DNA of 64,000 bases from G965276765 sp965276825 (lineage in GTDB: Bacteria; Actinomycetota; Acidimicrobiia; Acidimicrobiales; Palsa-688). Both the position numbers and the translations under genes were made by a program. The notes below the pieces were generated by a model. The model saw only the letters and a list, made by a program, of their open reading frames with translations. It was not told the DNA's origin and did not search any database. Below are positions 1-8,597 of the stretch, piece after piece. Numbering within the stretch: position 1 is the first letter of the stretch; each line of letters starts with the position of its first letter. Location: assembly GCA_965276825.1 (NCBI GenBank), contig OZ255630.1:744001-808000 (forward strand), given 5' to 3'.

Positions 1-19
1 ATCAAGAGAGCTCTGAGCG

Positions 20-1846
20 GTGCGGCCGACGCTGTACAGATGGTCCGCCGGACTGGTGGTCGTCCTTGCGGCCGCCACCGTTCCACTGTTCGAGGGCGGT
101 TACCTTCTGTTCCAACTCGAGCTCGTCCTGCTCTTCATCGCCGCCGGGACCGGGCTCAACCTGGCTGTCGGCTACTCAGGGGAGTTCCTGCTGTGCCAGG
201 CGACGGTGATCGGTATCGCCGCCTACACCGCCGGCGTCTTCAGCTATGACTACCACTGGACGGTCTGGGAGACCCTCCCCCTCGCCATCATCGCCGCGGT
301 GATCTGGCAGACAGCGATCAGCATCGCCGGTCTGCGGGTCCGGGGCCTGTACCTCGGCCTGCTCACCTTTTTCTCGGTGCTGGTCTTCCCCGACGTGATC
401 CTGCTTACCAACCACCTCAGCCAGGGATCGCTCGGACTGATCGGCCTGCCGGCCCTCGTCAACCCGCTCGACACCCACGCCACCACCCTCCAGTACGAGA
501 TCGCCGTCGCCATCGCCGCCGTGGCCACTCTGTTCGTGGCACTCATCGTGCGCACCGGTTGGGGCATCAGAATCCGCTACCTGCGCGAGGCACCCAACGC
601 CCTGGCCTCGGCCGGTGTCAGTGTCCCCATCACCAAGATCACTGTGTACATCCTCTCGGCCATCCCGGCGGGGCTCGCGGGCTGGGCCTACGCGTACATC
701 AACCGGTCGATCACCTCCTCGGTCTTCGACCTCTCCCTCACCCTCGTCATCTTCGCCGGCGTGGAGATCATCGGGCCCGGCACGATCTGGGGACCGCTGG
801 TCGGGGTAGGGCTGCTCGAGGGGTACAGCCAGCTCGTCGGTCCCTTCAGCCAGTACAATGTGATCGGGCTCGGGCTGCTGCTGACCGTGTCTCTCATCCT
901 CTTCCCCGATGGCCTGCCGCGCGGATTGGGGCCACTCCTGGCCCGGCTTCCCGGCCTCCCGGGGAGGGCGCCGGGCGGTGCCACCATCCTCGTCCCCGGA
1001 CCGGAACGGATCAGCTCACCTGCCCCCGTCGCGGCCAAGCTCCCGCCCGCCGGCGACCCCGACGCCGCTCCCACGTTGGTCGTGGAGGGTCTGAGCAAGT
1101 CCTTCGGCGGCGTCCGAGCAGTGCACGACGTCAGCTTCACCGCTTCTTCCGGCCGAGTGATGGCCATCATGGGGGAGAACGGCTCCGGCAAGACGACGCT
1201 CATCAACCTGATCTCCGGCTTCCTGCGAGCCGACACAGGCGAGGTCCACGTCGGCGGGCAGCGGGCCACCGGGAAGAAGCCGGCTCAGGTGGCCCGCCTC
1301 GGCATCTGCCGCACGTTCCAGGTTCCCCAGCTGGTCGGCGAGCTCAGCGTTGTGCAAAACGTCGAGGCCGGCCTCTTGCACCAACTCTGCGGAGGTCCCC
1401 TCCGGGCCCTGCTTCTGCACCGGGCCACCCGGCGCATCGACCGGCGGCGGCACCAGCGGGCCAGCGAAGTGTGCGCCGAGGTCGGGTTCACTGCGGCCGA
1501 GGCCTCGGCCCGGGCCGAGATCCTGCCGCTCGGTCTCCGGCGGCTCGCCGAAGTGGCCCGCGCTGCCGGCACCGGGGCGCAGGTCGTCTTCCTCGACGAG
1601 CCCGCAGCGGGACTCAACGAGGTGGAACTAGCGAGTCTAAGCCGCTCGATTCACGCCTTCGCCCGGGCCGGGCGGACGATCCTCGTCGTCGAGCACAACG
1701 CCCAGTTCGTCCTCGACACCTGCGACGACGTCCTGTTGATGCGCGGCGGTGAGATCCTCACCGTGGTACGCGACGTCGACCCGGCCGCCTTGCCGATCGA
1801 GCTGCAACGCCACCTCCGTCGGGCCGCCACCGGGGTACCGCAGTGA
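20..1846 (+). CDS. Fused branched-chain amino acid/carboxylate ABC transporter permease and ATPase (LivM-LivG)
   Basis: 608 aa. Residues 1-300 are a LivM-type inner-membrane permease with repeated hydrophobic segments. After a Pro/Ala-rich linker (about 300-350), residues 351-608 are a LivG-type ATPase. Walker A (GENGSGKT) is at 385-392 and Walker B (VVFLDEP) at about 522-528. The family signature, usually LPYGQQR-like in LivG, reads LPLGLRRL here, so it is degenerate. The GTG at 20 follows a TGA at 14-16 in another frame, which may end an upstream livH-like permease gene outside the window. LivF follows with a 4-bp overlap. LivM-LivG fusions occur in actinobacteria. The neighbouring CoA-transferases and acyl-CoA synthetases suggest that an organic acid, rather than leucine, is imported; this is inference. 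Confidence 0.9.
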   Translation: MRPTLYRWSAGLVVVLAAATVPLFEGGYLLFQLELVLLFIAAGTGLNLAVGYSGEFLLCQATVIGIAAYTAGVFSYDYHWTVWETLPLAIIAAVIWQTAISIAGLRVRGLYLGLLTFFSVLVFPDVILLTNHLSQGSLGLIGLPALVNPLDTHATTLQYEIAVAIAAVATLFVALIVRTGWGIRIRYLREAPNALASAGVSVPITKITVYILSAIPAGLAGWAYAYINRSITSSVFDLSLTLVIFAGVEIIGPGTIWGPLVGVGLLEGYSQLVGPFSQYNVIGLGLLLTVSLILFPDGLPRGLGPLLARLPGLPGRAPGGATILVPGPERISSPAPVAAKLPPAGDPDAAPTLVVEGLSKSFGGVRAVHDVSFTASSGRVMAIMGENGSGKTTLINLISGFLRADTGEVHVGGQRATGKKPAQVARLGICRTFQVPQLVGELSVVQNVEAGLLHQLCGGPLRALLLHRATRRIDRRRHQRASEVCAEVGFTAAEASARAEILPLGLRRLAEVARAAGTGAQVVFLDEPAAGLNEVELASLSRSIHAFARAGRTILVVEHNAQFVLDTCDDVLLMRGGEILTVVRDVDPAALPIELQRHLRRAATGVPQ

Positions 1847-2520
1847 GCGACGACAATCTCCTCCACCTCGAGGGCGTCTCGTCCTGGTACGGCGAGGCGC
1901 AAGTGCTGTGGGACATCCGGCTCTCGGTGGATCGCGGCGAGGGCGTCGGCATCATCGGACGTAACGGCGCAGGAAAGTCCACGCTGCTCCGGACGATCGC
2001 CGCGTTGCATCGGCGGGCGGCGGGCCGGATGTCCTTCCTCGGGGACGATGTCATCGGTCGTCCGCCGCACCAGTTGGCCCGGCGGGGTCTGAGCCTGGTC
2101 CGTGAGGGCGCGCCGGTGTTCGGCGACCTGTCCGTGAGCGACAACATCAAGCTCGGGGCCCAGTTGGCGGCCCTCCGCCGCCTCGACGCTCTGGCGCTCG
2201 ACGCCCTCTGGGAGATCTTTCCGGCCCTAGCGACGATGCGCCAGAAGCGGGCCGGTCAACTGAGTGGCGGGCAGCGGCAAATGCTGGCGCTTGCCACCGC
2301 GCTGGCCTCCAGGCCGGCACTGCTGCTCCTCGACGAGCCGTCCGCCGGTCTGGCCCCTGAAGCGGCCGCCACTGCCTTCGCCGCGATCGAACGCCTGCGC
2401 CAGACGGGTGTCAGCGTGCTCATCGCCGAGCAGAACACCGAGTGGCTCGAGGGTGTCACCACTCGTCACCTCGAGCTCGAGAGCGGACGGATGGTCGAGA
2501 GTGTCGGGAGGATGGCGTGA
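1843..2520 (+). CDS. livF: Branched-chain amino acid/carboxylate ABC transporter ATP-binding protein LivF
   Basis: 225-aa cytoplasmic ATPase, the second nucleotide-binding subunit of the HAAT-family importer. It has Walker A GRNGAGKST (39-47), signature LSGGQ (140-144) and Walker B LLLLDEP (about 160-166), all intact. The length is typical of LivF (about 230 aa). The GTG start at 1843 lies inside the stop of the LivM-LivG fusion (GTGA), so the two are translationally coupled. It is the last gene of the operon; a hairpin follows directly and the next gene is convergent. Confidence 0.92.
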   Translation: MSDDNLLHLEGVSSWYGEAQVLWDIRLSVDRGEGVGIIGRNGAGKSTLLRTIAALHRRAAGRMSFLGDDVIGRPPHQLARRGLSLVREGAPVFGDLSVSDNIKLGAQLAALRRLDALALDALWEIFPALATMRQKRAGQLSGGQRQMLALATALASRPALLLLDEPSAGLAPEAAATAFAAIERLRQTGVSVLIAEQNTEWLEGVTTRHLELESGRMVESVGRMA

Positions 2521-2553
2521 CCGTCTGCGCCGGCATCGGCCCGTGGCAGACGG
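2521..2553. terminator. Hairpin between convergent genes
   Basis: CCGTCTGC (2521-2528) and GCAGACGG (2546-2553) form an 8-bp perfect stem with a 17-nt loop, immediately after the livF stop and before the end of the opposing CoA-transferase gene. There is no T-tract, so this is probably a bidirectional stem that slows or ends transcription. Called from the inverted repeat and its position only. Confidence 0.5.
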
Positions 2554-2564
2554 TCAGGCTGGAT

Positions 2565-3806
2565 TCAGTCGGCCTGAGGGTAGACGGCACCCGTCGCGAT
2601 GAGCCCCTCGACCTCGTCCCGGCGGTAGTCCAGAGCTTCGAGGATCTCCCGGGTGTGCTCCCCGAGGCGGGGGGCGGCGCGCCGCCAGGCCACGGGGTGA
2701 CCGTCCACCTTGAAGGGCAGGCGTACCAGGTCGGCCGGCCCGGAGCGGAGGAAGGTCTGGCGCTCCTCGGCGATCGCGCTGTGCACGGCCTCGTCCAGCC
2801 CGTTGACCAAGCCAGCCGGTACACCGGCGGCGCGAAGTCGCTCCATCCATCCGTGCACCGTCTCCGCGGCCAGGAGCTTCTCGATCACGCCCTCCAGCTC
2901 AGCGCGATGCCGACTGCGTGCCTCGACGGTCGTGAACCGCTCGTCGGTGAGCAAGGGCTCGGCGTCGAGCACCGCCACCAAGCGACGCCAGAGTCGCTGG
3001 TTGGCGGCGGCGATGAGCAAGTACCCGTCCTTGGCCCGGTAGCACTGATAGGGGGATGCGATGGGGTTGCCCGAGCCGGCTCGGGGCGGCCGCTCGCCGA
3101 ACATGTAGGCCGCCGTCGCCTGGTACGGCACGACGCTGAAGGCCGTATCCACGAGCGCGGTGTCGAGAGAGTGGACCGAAGGCCCGGCCCGGCGTGCCAG
3201 CAATGCCGCCAGTACCGCCATGGCGACCCACTGCCCGGTCCCGAAGTCGATGATCGACGGGGCGCAGCGCGTCGGCGGCGTGCCCTCGTGCCCGGTCATC
3301 TCCATGATCCCCGAGAAGGCCTGGACCATCGGGTCGTACCCTGGCATGGCCCGACCGGTCTCGCCGGCACCGTAGGCGCTGATGTCGTAGTAGATCGTGT
3401 CCGGGGACTCGGCGAGAACCGCGGCTCGGCCGATGCCGAGCCGGTCGGCGCTGCCGGGACGCATGGCTTGGATCACGACATCGGCGGTGCGAAGAAGCCG
3501 ACGGACGACCTCCTTGCCCTCCGGCGACTTCAGGTCGATCACGCACGCCCGCTTGCCGGCATTGACATGGGCGAAGGCAATGCTCGAGTCACCGATGCGT
3601 CCGGCGAAGGAGCGGGCGTCATCGCCCTCTGGTGGCTCGACTTTGACCACGTCGGCCCCGAGCTGGGCCAGGATCATTCCGGCGTACGGACCAGCGATGT
3701 TGGATCCGAACTCGACGATCCTGGTCCCCGAGAGGGCGTCGAAGTTCGCGGGCGGAAGGTTTGATATCTCATCGTTCTGCACCTCGTAGAGCGTATAGAA
3801 GTCCAT
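2565..3806 (-). CDS. CaiB/BaiF (class III) CoA-transferase
   Basis: 413 aa from the ATG at 3806. Class III CoA-transferases move CoA between acyl acids through an aspartyl-CoA intermediate and are soluble interlocked dimers. The N-terminal Rossmann part has the family pattern of GTRIVEFGSNIAGPYAGMI followed by GADVVKVEPPEGD. The catalytic Asp is predicted at residue 187 (SIIDFGTGQW), by analogy with Asp169 of formyl-CoA transferase. The frame stays open upstream to 3938, but that extension would overlap the divergent acyl-CoA synthetase and has no family match, so 3806 was chosen. The acyl substrate cannot be told from sequence. Confidence 0.88.
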   Translation of the reverse strand: MDFYTLYEVQNDEISNLPPANFDALSGTRIVEFGSNIAGPYAGMILAQLGADVVKVEPPEGDDARSFAGRIGDSSIAFAHVNAGKRACVIDLKSPEGKEVVRRLLRTADVVIQAMRPGSADRLGIGRAAVLAESPDTIYYDISAYGAGETGRAMPGYDPMVQAFSGIMEMTGHEGTPPTRCAPSIIDFGTGQWVAMAVLAALLARRAGPSVHSLDTALVDTAFSVVPYQATAAYMFGERPPRAGSGNPIASPYQCYRAKDGYLLIAAANQRLWRRLVAVLDAEPLLTDERFTTVEARSRHRAELEGVIEKLLAAETVHGWMERLRAAGVPAGLVNGLDEAVHSAIAEERQTFLRSGPADLVRLPFKVDGHPVAWRRAAPRLGEHTREILEALDYRRDEVEGLIATGAVYPQAD

Positions 3807-3863
3807 CTCTATCAGCAAGGGATCAAGTAAATTGTTCGTGTCGTCCTCGCGGGTATCAGTCAC
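3807..3863. promoter_or_regulatory. Divergent promoter region, CoA-transferase/acyl-CoA synthetase
   Basis: 57-bp gap between divergent starts, locally AT-richer than the genes. On the plus strand TTGTTC (3832-3837) and TATCAG (3854-3859) are 16 bp apart, just before the ATG at 3864, which has no clear Shine-Dalgarno sequence. A leaderless or nearly leaderless transcript is possible. Weak evidence. Confidence 0.35.
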
Positions 3864-5498
3864 ATGACAGGGTGGAACGTTGCCGACGTTTGGGAGAAGG
3901 TCGCCGCCACGATTCCAGAAGCGATCGCACAGATCCAAGGGCCACGTCGAGTGTCATGGGGAGAAACCGATCGTCGGGCCGGCGGGCTGGCGGCCACGCT
4001 CGTCGAGGGTGGTCTCACCTTCCAGCACAAGGTGGGGATTTATCTCTACAATTCGCCCGAATACATGGAGACAGCCTTCGCCTGCATGAAGGCGGCGCTG
4101 GTGCCAGTCAACACCAACTACCGATACGGGGCCGACGAGCTCGAGTATCTCTGGGACAACGCCGACATCAGCGCCGTGGTCTTTGCGGGCACCTTCACCG
4201 GTGTGGTCGACAGGCTGCGGTCGCGCTGCCGCCGGATTCGACTGTGGATCCACGTCGACGACGGGACCGCGGCGTGCCCCGAGTGGGCTGTCGGCTACGA
4301 GCAGGCCGTCGGCCAGACCCCGCTGACCGGTGCAGGACCGGGCCGCTCCGGTGACGACCTCATCCTCATTTACACCGGCGGCACGACGGGCCGTCCCAAG
4401 GGCGTCATGTGGCGCCAACACGACCTGTATCGCGTGTCCGACACGGCGCACGACCCGGAGGAGATGGACCTCGACCGTGTCGCCACCCGCATCGCCGAGC
4501 TCGACCGGCGCCCTGTGGGGCTGGCGGCCGCGCCGCTCATGCACGGCACCGGGTTCGTCTTCGCCGGGACGATCTTCTCCCGGGGGGGCACACTCGTTCA
4601 CCAGGAGACCGCTCGCTTCGAGGCCGCCGCGCTCCTCGACACGCTGGTCAAGGAACACGTCACCGCCTTGTGCATCGTCGGCGAGGCCTTCGGCCGGCCG
4701 ATCGTCGAGGCCCTCGACGCCGAACCCGACCGATGGGACCTGTCGGCCCTCGAGGCCGTCTCGTCGGCGGGGATGGTCTGGAGGGCCAGTTCCAAGCAAC
4801 GACTCCTGCGCCACGCACCCGGTGCCGTGCTCATCGATTTCCTCAACAGCAGCGAGGCCAGCGGTATCGGCCGGTCGGTCACCTCCGCCCGACGGGACGC
4901 GGCCACGGGCACGTTCCGTCCCGGCGCCCACACCCTGGTCATCGGCCCCGACGGCGAGGAGGTCCGGCCCGGGTCGGGCGTCGAGGGACAGCTGGCGGTC
5001 GGGGGTCATCTGCCGCTCGGCTACTACAAGGACCCGGCCAAGACCGCCCAGGTCTTCCCGGAGATCAATGGGGTGCGCTACTCCTTCCCTGGTGACCATG
5101 CGACGGTGGCGGCGGACGGGACGATCACCCTCCTCGGACGTGGATCGGGCGTCGTCAACACGGGAGGCGAGAAGGTGTACCCCGAGGAGGTCGAAGAGGT
5201 GCTTCGCCAGGACGAGTCGGTGCGCGATGTGATCGTCGTCGGCATTCCCGACGATCGCATGGGTGAGGTCGTTGCCGGCGTCGTCGAGTTGGCCCCAGGG
5301 GCTGATGGCGACGTCGGCGCCCTTGCCCGCAGGGCACGGACCAGACTGGCCTCCTACAAGGTGCCTCGCCACCTCATCGTGGTCGACTCCGTCGGCCGCA
5401 CCCCCAGCGGGAAGGCCGATTACCTCACGGTGAAGCGACGAATCCAGGATGCGCTAGAAGCACGGGCGGCGGTACCGTCGCCCGTGAAAGAGGCCTGA
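3864..5498 (+). CDS. Acyl-CoA synthetase (AMP-dependent, FadD/ANL superfamily)
   Basis: 544 aa. Activates a carboxylic acid with ATP and CoA through an acyl-adenylate. The P-loop-like A3 motif TGGTTGRPKG is at 171-180. The GDHATVAADGTITLLGRG and NTGGEKVYPEEVE motifs (hinge and A8 region) follow, and the C-terminal SVGRTPSGKADY carries the expected acylation lysine. Length is normal for the family. The following crotonase overlaps its stop by one base (TGATG), so the two are coupled. It is divergent from a class III CoA-transferase. The chain type of the substrate is unknown; fatty, aromatic or terpenoid acids are all possible. Confidence 0.92.
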   Translation: MTGWNVADVWEKVAATIPEAIAQIQGPRRVSWGETDRRAGGLAATLVEGGLTFQHKVGIYLYNSPEYMETAFACMKAALVPVNTNYRYGADELEYLWDNADISAVVFAGTFTGVVDRLRSRCRRIRLWIHVDDGTAACPEWAVGYEQAVGQTPLTGAGPGRSGDDLILIYTGGTTGRPKGVMWRQHDLYRVSDTAHDPEEMDLDRVATRIAELDRRPVGLAAAPLMHGTGFVFAGTIFSRGGTLVHQETARFEAAALLDTLVKEHVTALCIVGEAFGRPIVEALDAEPDRWDLSALEAVSSAGMVWRASSKQRLLRHAPGAVLIDFLNSSEASGIGRSVTSARRDAATGTFRPGAHTLVIGPDGEEVRPGSGVEGQLAVGGHLPLGYYKDPAKTAQVFPEINGVRYSFPGDHATVAADGTITLLGRGSGVVNTGGEKVYPEEVEEVLRQDESVRDVIVVGIPDDRMGEVVAGVVELAPGADGDVGALARRARTRLASYKVPRHLIVVDSVGRTPSGKADYLTVKRRIQDALEARAAVPSPVKEA

Positions 5499-6304
5499 TG
5501 TCCCACATCCTGTACGAGAAGCGCGACGGTGTCGCCTACGTGACGCTGAACCGACCGGAGAAGCTCAACGCCTTCAGTCCCGAGATGATCGTCCGGTTGG
5601 CCCGGTTGTGGCCGGAGGTCGCCGCCGACACCGAAATCCGCGTCGTGCTGCTCACCGGTGCCGGGGACCGAGCGTTCTCGACCGGTGGCGACCTCGGATC
5701 GCTGATCCCGATCATGATGCGAAGTCGCCCCCCGGCCGACGAGTGGGAGGAGGCGCTGGCCGCCGACCGTAAGCAGCTGTCCGTTGCCCTGCTGCGCAAC
5801 GCCACGTTCTTCAAGCCGGTCGTGGCCGCCATCAACGGCTTGGCCCACGCCGGCGGCACCGAGATGCTGCTCAGCACCGACGTCCGGGTGGCGTCGGCTG
5901 ACGCCACCTTTGCGCTCACTGAGGTTCGCAGGGGGCTCATCGCCGGGGGTGGTTCCCTCACCCGCCTGGCTCGCCAGATACCGTGGACCGCGGCCATGGA
6001 GATCTGTCTCACCGGCGAGCCCATCGGCGCGGAGCACGCGCTCCGCGTCGGCCTCGTCAACCGTGTCGTCCCTCCTGCTGCGGTCTTCGCCGAGGCGGAC
6101 CAACTGGCCAGGAGGATTTGTCTCGGTGCGCCCATCGCTTTGAGCAAGACCAAGGAGGCTGTCGTCCGCTCCAGCGGGCGGCCCCTCGACGAGGCGTTTA
6201 AGATAGAAAGCGAGTGCACACGTGAGAATGCCCGGACGATGGACGCCGGGGAGGGACCGCTGGCCTTCATGGAAAAGCGGGATCCCGTCTTCCGGGGACG
6301 CTGA
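5498..6304 (+). CDS. Enoyl-CoA hydratase/isomerase (crotonase family)
   Basis: 268 aa with the crotonase fold. The oxyanion-hole segments are recognisable: FSTGGDL near residues 65-71 and NGLAHAGG near 112-119. Both glutamates used by rat enoyl-CoA hydratase (E144 and E164) have counterparts, in ALTEVRRG and AAMEICLTG, so hydratase activity is plausible. The ATG at 5498 shares a base with the stop of the acyl-CoA synthetase. It likely acts on the CoA ester made by that enzyme. Confidence 0.9.
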   Translation: MSHILYEKRDGVAYVTLNRPEKLNAFSPEMIVRLARLWPEVAADTEIRVVLLTGAGDRAFSTGGDLGSLIPIMMRSRPPADEWEEALAADRKQLSVALLRNATFFKPVVAAINGLAHAGGTEMLLSTDVRVASADATFALTEVRRGLIAGGGSLTRLARQIPWTAAMEICLTGEPIGAEHALRVGLVNRVVPPAAVFAEADQLARRICLGAPIALSKTKEAVVRSSGRPLDEAFKIESECTRENARTMDAGEGPLAFMEKRDPVFRGR

Positions 6305-6341
6305 CGGCGTCGTCGACAACGTTTCGTCAAGGAGGTAGTCC

Positions 6342-7553
6342 GTGGGCGTGCTGGATGGGGTACGGGTCGTCGAGATGGGAATGTGGGTGGCCGGCCCCGC
6401 CGCGGGTGGGGCGCTGGCCGATTGGGGCGCCGACGTCGTCAAGGTCGAGCCGCTCGGCGGGGACCCCATGCGTCAGCTCTACGGGCGACTCTCCGGCTCG
6501 CAGGAGGCGCAGTGTCCACCGTTCGACATGTTCAACAGGGGGAAACGCAGCCTGGCCATCGACATGAACGCCGAGGGCAGCAACGCCGTGCTCGACCGTG
6601 TGATCGAGCACGCCGACGTATTCCTCACCAACATGCGGGCGGGGTTTCTCGATCGGCTCGGCTTCGGCGCCGAGCAGCTGACGGCCCGGTACCCGCGACT
6701 CGTCTATGCCAGCCTGACCGGCTACGGGCCGGTGGGGCCGGACAAGGACGCCCCGGGGTTCGACGTTGCCGCTTTCACCGCTCGCTCCGGGATCGGCGAG
6801 CGCCTTCAGGCCCCCGGTGCTGCGCCGCTCCCCCTCCCGGGAGGGATGGGCGATGTCGTGTCGGGCATGTCGCTCGTCGCCGGCATCGTCGGGGCCCTGT
6901 TCCAGCGCGAGCGCACCGGGACCGGCCAGGTCGTGACCACGTCCCTGCTGCGCTCGGGTATCTATTCGATCGGTATGGACGTGTCCGCCCGGGTCGGCCT
7001 GGGACGGGTGGCGTCGGTGAAGACCCGCGAGACGACGCCCAACCCTTTGATGAATTGTTACCCCACTCGGGACGGCAAGTGGTTCTGGTTGATCGGGGCC
7101 GAGTCGGACCGGCACTGGCCCCGGCTCCTGGCCTGCCTGGGCGACGAGTCCCTCGTCGCGGACACCCGCTTCACGTCGCCGCGCGACCGGAGGCGCAACG
7201 GCCCCGCCCTGGTCGCCATCCTCGATGAGCTCTTCCGCAACCGGACCCGGGATGAGTGGTCCACCGCGTTCGAAGCGCACGACGTGTGGTGGGCCCCCCT
7301 CAACGCCGTGGATGATCTCCTCGCCGACGCGCAGGTGTGGGCCTCCGGAGCGTTCGGGCCCGAGGGTGCCGACGCCGGGCCGGTCGTGGCTACGCCGGTC
7401 GACTTCAGTGCGGAGCCGATCCGTCTCTCGCCGCTCGGACCGGAGGTCGGGGCCGACACCGCCGCCGTCCTGGGGGAGGCGGGCATCAGCCCGGCGGGCA
7501 TCGCCGCGTTGGAGGGCGCCGGCATCATCGGAACCGCAGACGACGGCGGATGA
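6342..7553 (+). CDS. CaiB/BaiF (class III) CoA-transferase
   Basis: 403 aa. The GTG start at 6342 has a strong ribosome-binding site, AAGGAGG at 6329-6335. The N-terminus has LDGVRVVEMGMWVAGPAAGG then GADVVKVEPLGGDP, as in the family. The predicted catalytic Asp is residue 171, in GGMGDVVSGM. It is the third gene of the plus-strand set that starts at 3864, after a 37-bp gap. It converges on the nitronate monooxygenase gene 18 bp downstream. Confidence 0.9.
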   Translation: MGVLDGVRVVEMGMWVAGPAAGGALADWGADVVKVEPLGGDPMRQLYGRLSGSQEAQCPPFDMFNRGKRSLAIDMNAEGSNAVLDRVIEHADVFLTNMRAGFLDRLGFGAEQLTARYPRLVYASLTGYGPVGPDKDAPGFDVAAFTARSGIGERLQAPGAAPLPLPGGMGDVVSGMSLVAGIVGALFQRERTGTGQVVTTSLLRSGIYSIGMDVSARVGLGRVASVKTRETTPNPLMNCYPTRDGKWFWLIGAESDRHWPRLLACLGDESLVADTRFTSPRDRRRNGPALVAILDELFRNRTRDEWSTAFEAHDVWWAPLNAVDDLLADAQVWASGAFGPEGADAGPVVATPVDFSAEPIRLSPLGPEVGADTAAVLGEAGISPAGIAALEGAGIIGTADDGG

Positions 7554-7571
7554 CCGGAGGCGGAGAGGGCG

Positions 7572-8597
7572 CTACCGGACGATGCGAGCCGAGAGGGCAT
7601 CGAGGACAGCGACGGCCTCGTCGACCATGGCCGGGATGAACTCGGCCACGTGGATCAGGTCGTTGATGGCTCCGCTGACCTGACCGGCCGGGAGGATCCC
7701 GGTGTCGACGTCGCCGTCGCGCTGGGCGGCGATGAGCCGCTCGTCCTTCCACTCCGTCAGCTCCGCCAGGGTGAGCGTGTCGGCCGCCACCAGTTCGGCG
7801 AGCTCGTCGACCCCTTTGCTCCGCAGCGCTCGGGACGGCCCGTAGACGGCGTCGAAGGTGATGTCCTCGCCCTCCCGGGTGTCGAGGATCCGCCGGGCGT
7901 AGGCCGGATGCCAGTCGGTGTTGTCGTGGCTGGCGACGAAGCGGGTCCCGAGTGCCACTGCATCCGCACCAAGGGCGAAGGCGGCCGCCATGGTGAACCC
8001 GTCGTGGACTCCGCCGGCCACGACGACGGGGCAGTCGAGGGCGGCGGCGACACTCGGCGCCAGGACGAAGGTGTGGACCGGTCGGGCGTGGGTGTGGCCG
8101 CCCGCCTCGTAGCCGGAGGCGATTACCACGTCGACGCCTTCGCGCCGGGCCCGGATGGCCTGGCGGGTGCTGCCGACCTTGTGCATGTGCACGAGCCCGG
8201 AGCCCTCGATGAGCGGGCGGACCACGAGCGGGGGCCCGGCCGAGGTGGTGATCACCTTGAGGCGGGCCGTCACCGCCGGGTCCTCGAGCGACGCAACGAT
8301 GGCCCGAACGTAGGTGGCGCTGAAGGGGAGCACCTGGCCGTCGGCGGCTGAGCCGACCGGGACGTTGACCGCCAGCGGCCGGTCCGTGAGGGAGCACGCC
8401 TCCTCGATGTAGGACCGCATCGCGGAGGCCCCGGCGCTCGCCTCCTCGGTCATGCCCGGCATGCTGATGGTGCCGAGGCCGCCCGCGTTGGAGACGGCGG
8501 CGGCGAGCCGGACCGTCTTGTGGGGGCCGAGGCCCTCCTGGATGACGGGGTAGGTGATGCCAACAAGGTCGGCGAAGCGACTGGAGAAGGACGTCAT
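7572..8597 (-). CDS. Nitronate monooxygenase / 2-nitropropane dioxygenase-like FMN enzyme
   Basis: 341-aa TIM-barrel flavoprotein of the NPD/nitronate monooxygenase family. The N-terminus (FADLVGITYPVIQEGLG, then AAAVSNAGGLGTI) and the FMN-phosphate-binding part (PVVVAGGVHDG, then ADAVALGTRFVAS) are typical. Many actinobacterial members sit in acyl-CoA clusters, and their real substrate may not be a nitronate. The ATG at 8597 overlaps the stop of the upstream acyl-CoA synthetase (ATGA), so they form a two-gene minus-strand operon. Confidence 0.85.
   Translation of the reverse strand: MTSFSSRFADLVGITYPVIQEGLGPHKTVRLAAAVSNAGGLGTISMPGMTEEASAGASAMRSYIEEACSLTDRPLAVNVPVGSAADGQVLPFSATYVRAIVASLEDPAVTARLKVITTSAGPPLVVRPLIEGSGLVHMHKVGSTRQAIRARREGVDVVIASGYEAGGHTHARPVHTFVLAPSVAAALDCPVVVAGGVHDGFTMAAAFALGADAVALGTRFVASHDNTDWHPAYARRILDTREGEDITFDAVYGPSRALRSKGVDELAELVAADTLTLAELTEWKDERLIAAQRDGDVDTGILPAGQVSGAINDLIHVAEFIPAMVDEAVAVLDALSARIVR

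Noticed and set aside
6310..6321. GTCGTCGACAAC before the CoA-transferase at 6342, a possible copy of the shared operator
   Set aside because: Only one half (CGACAA) fits and the spacing to the other half does not match ATTGTCG-N5-CGACAAT.
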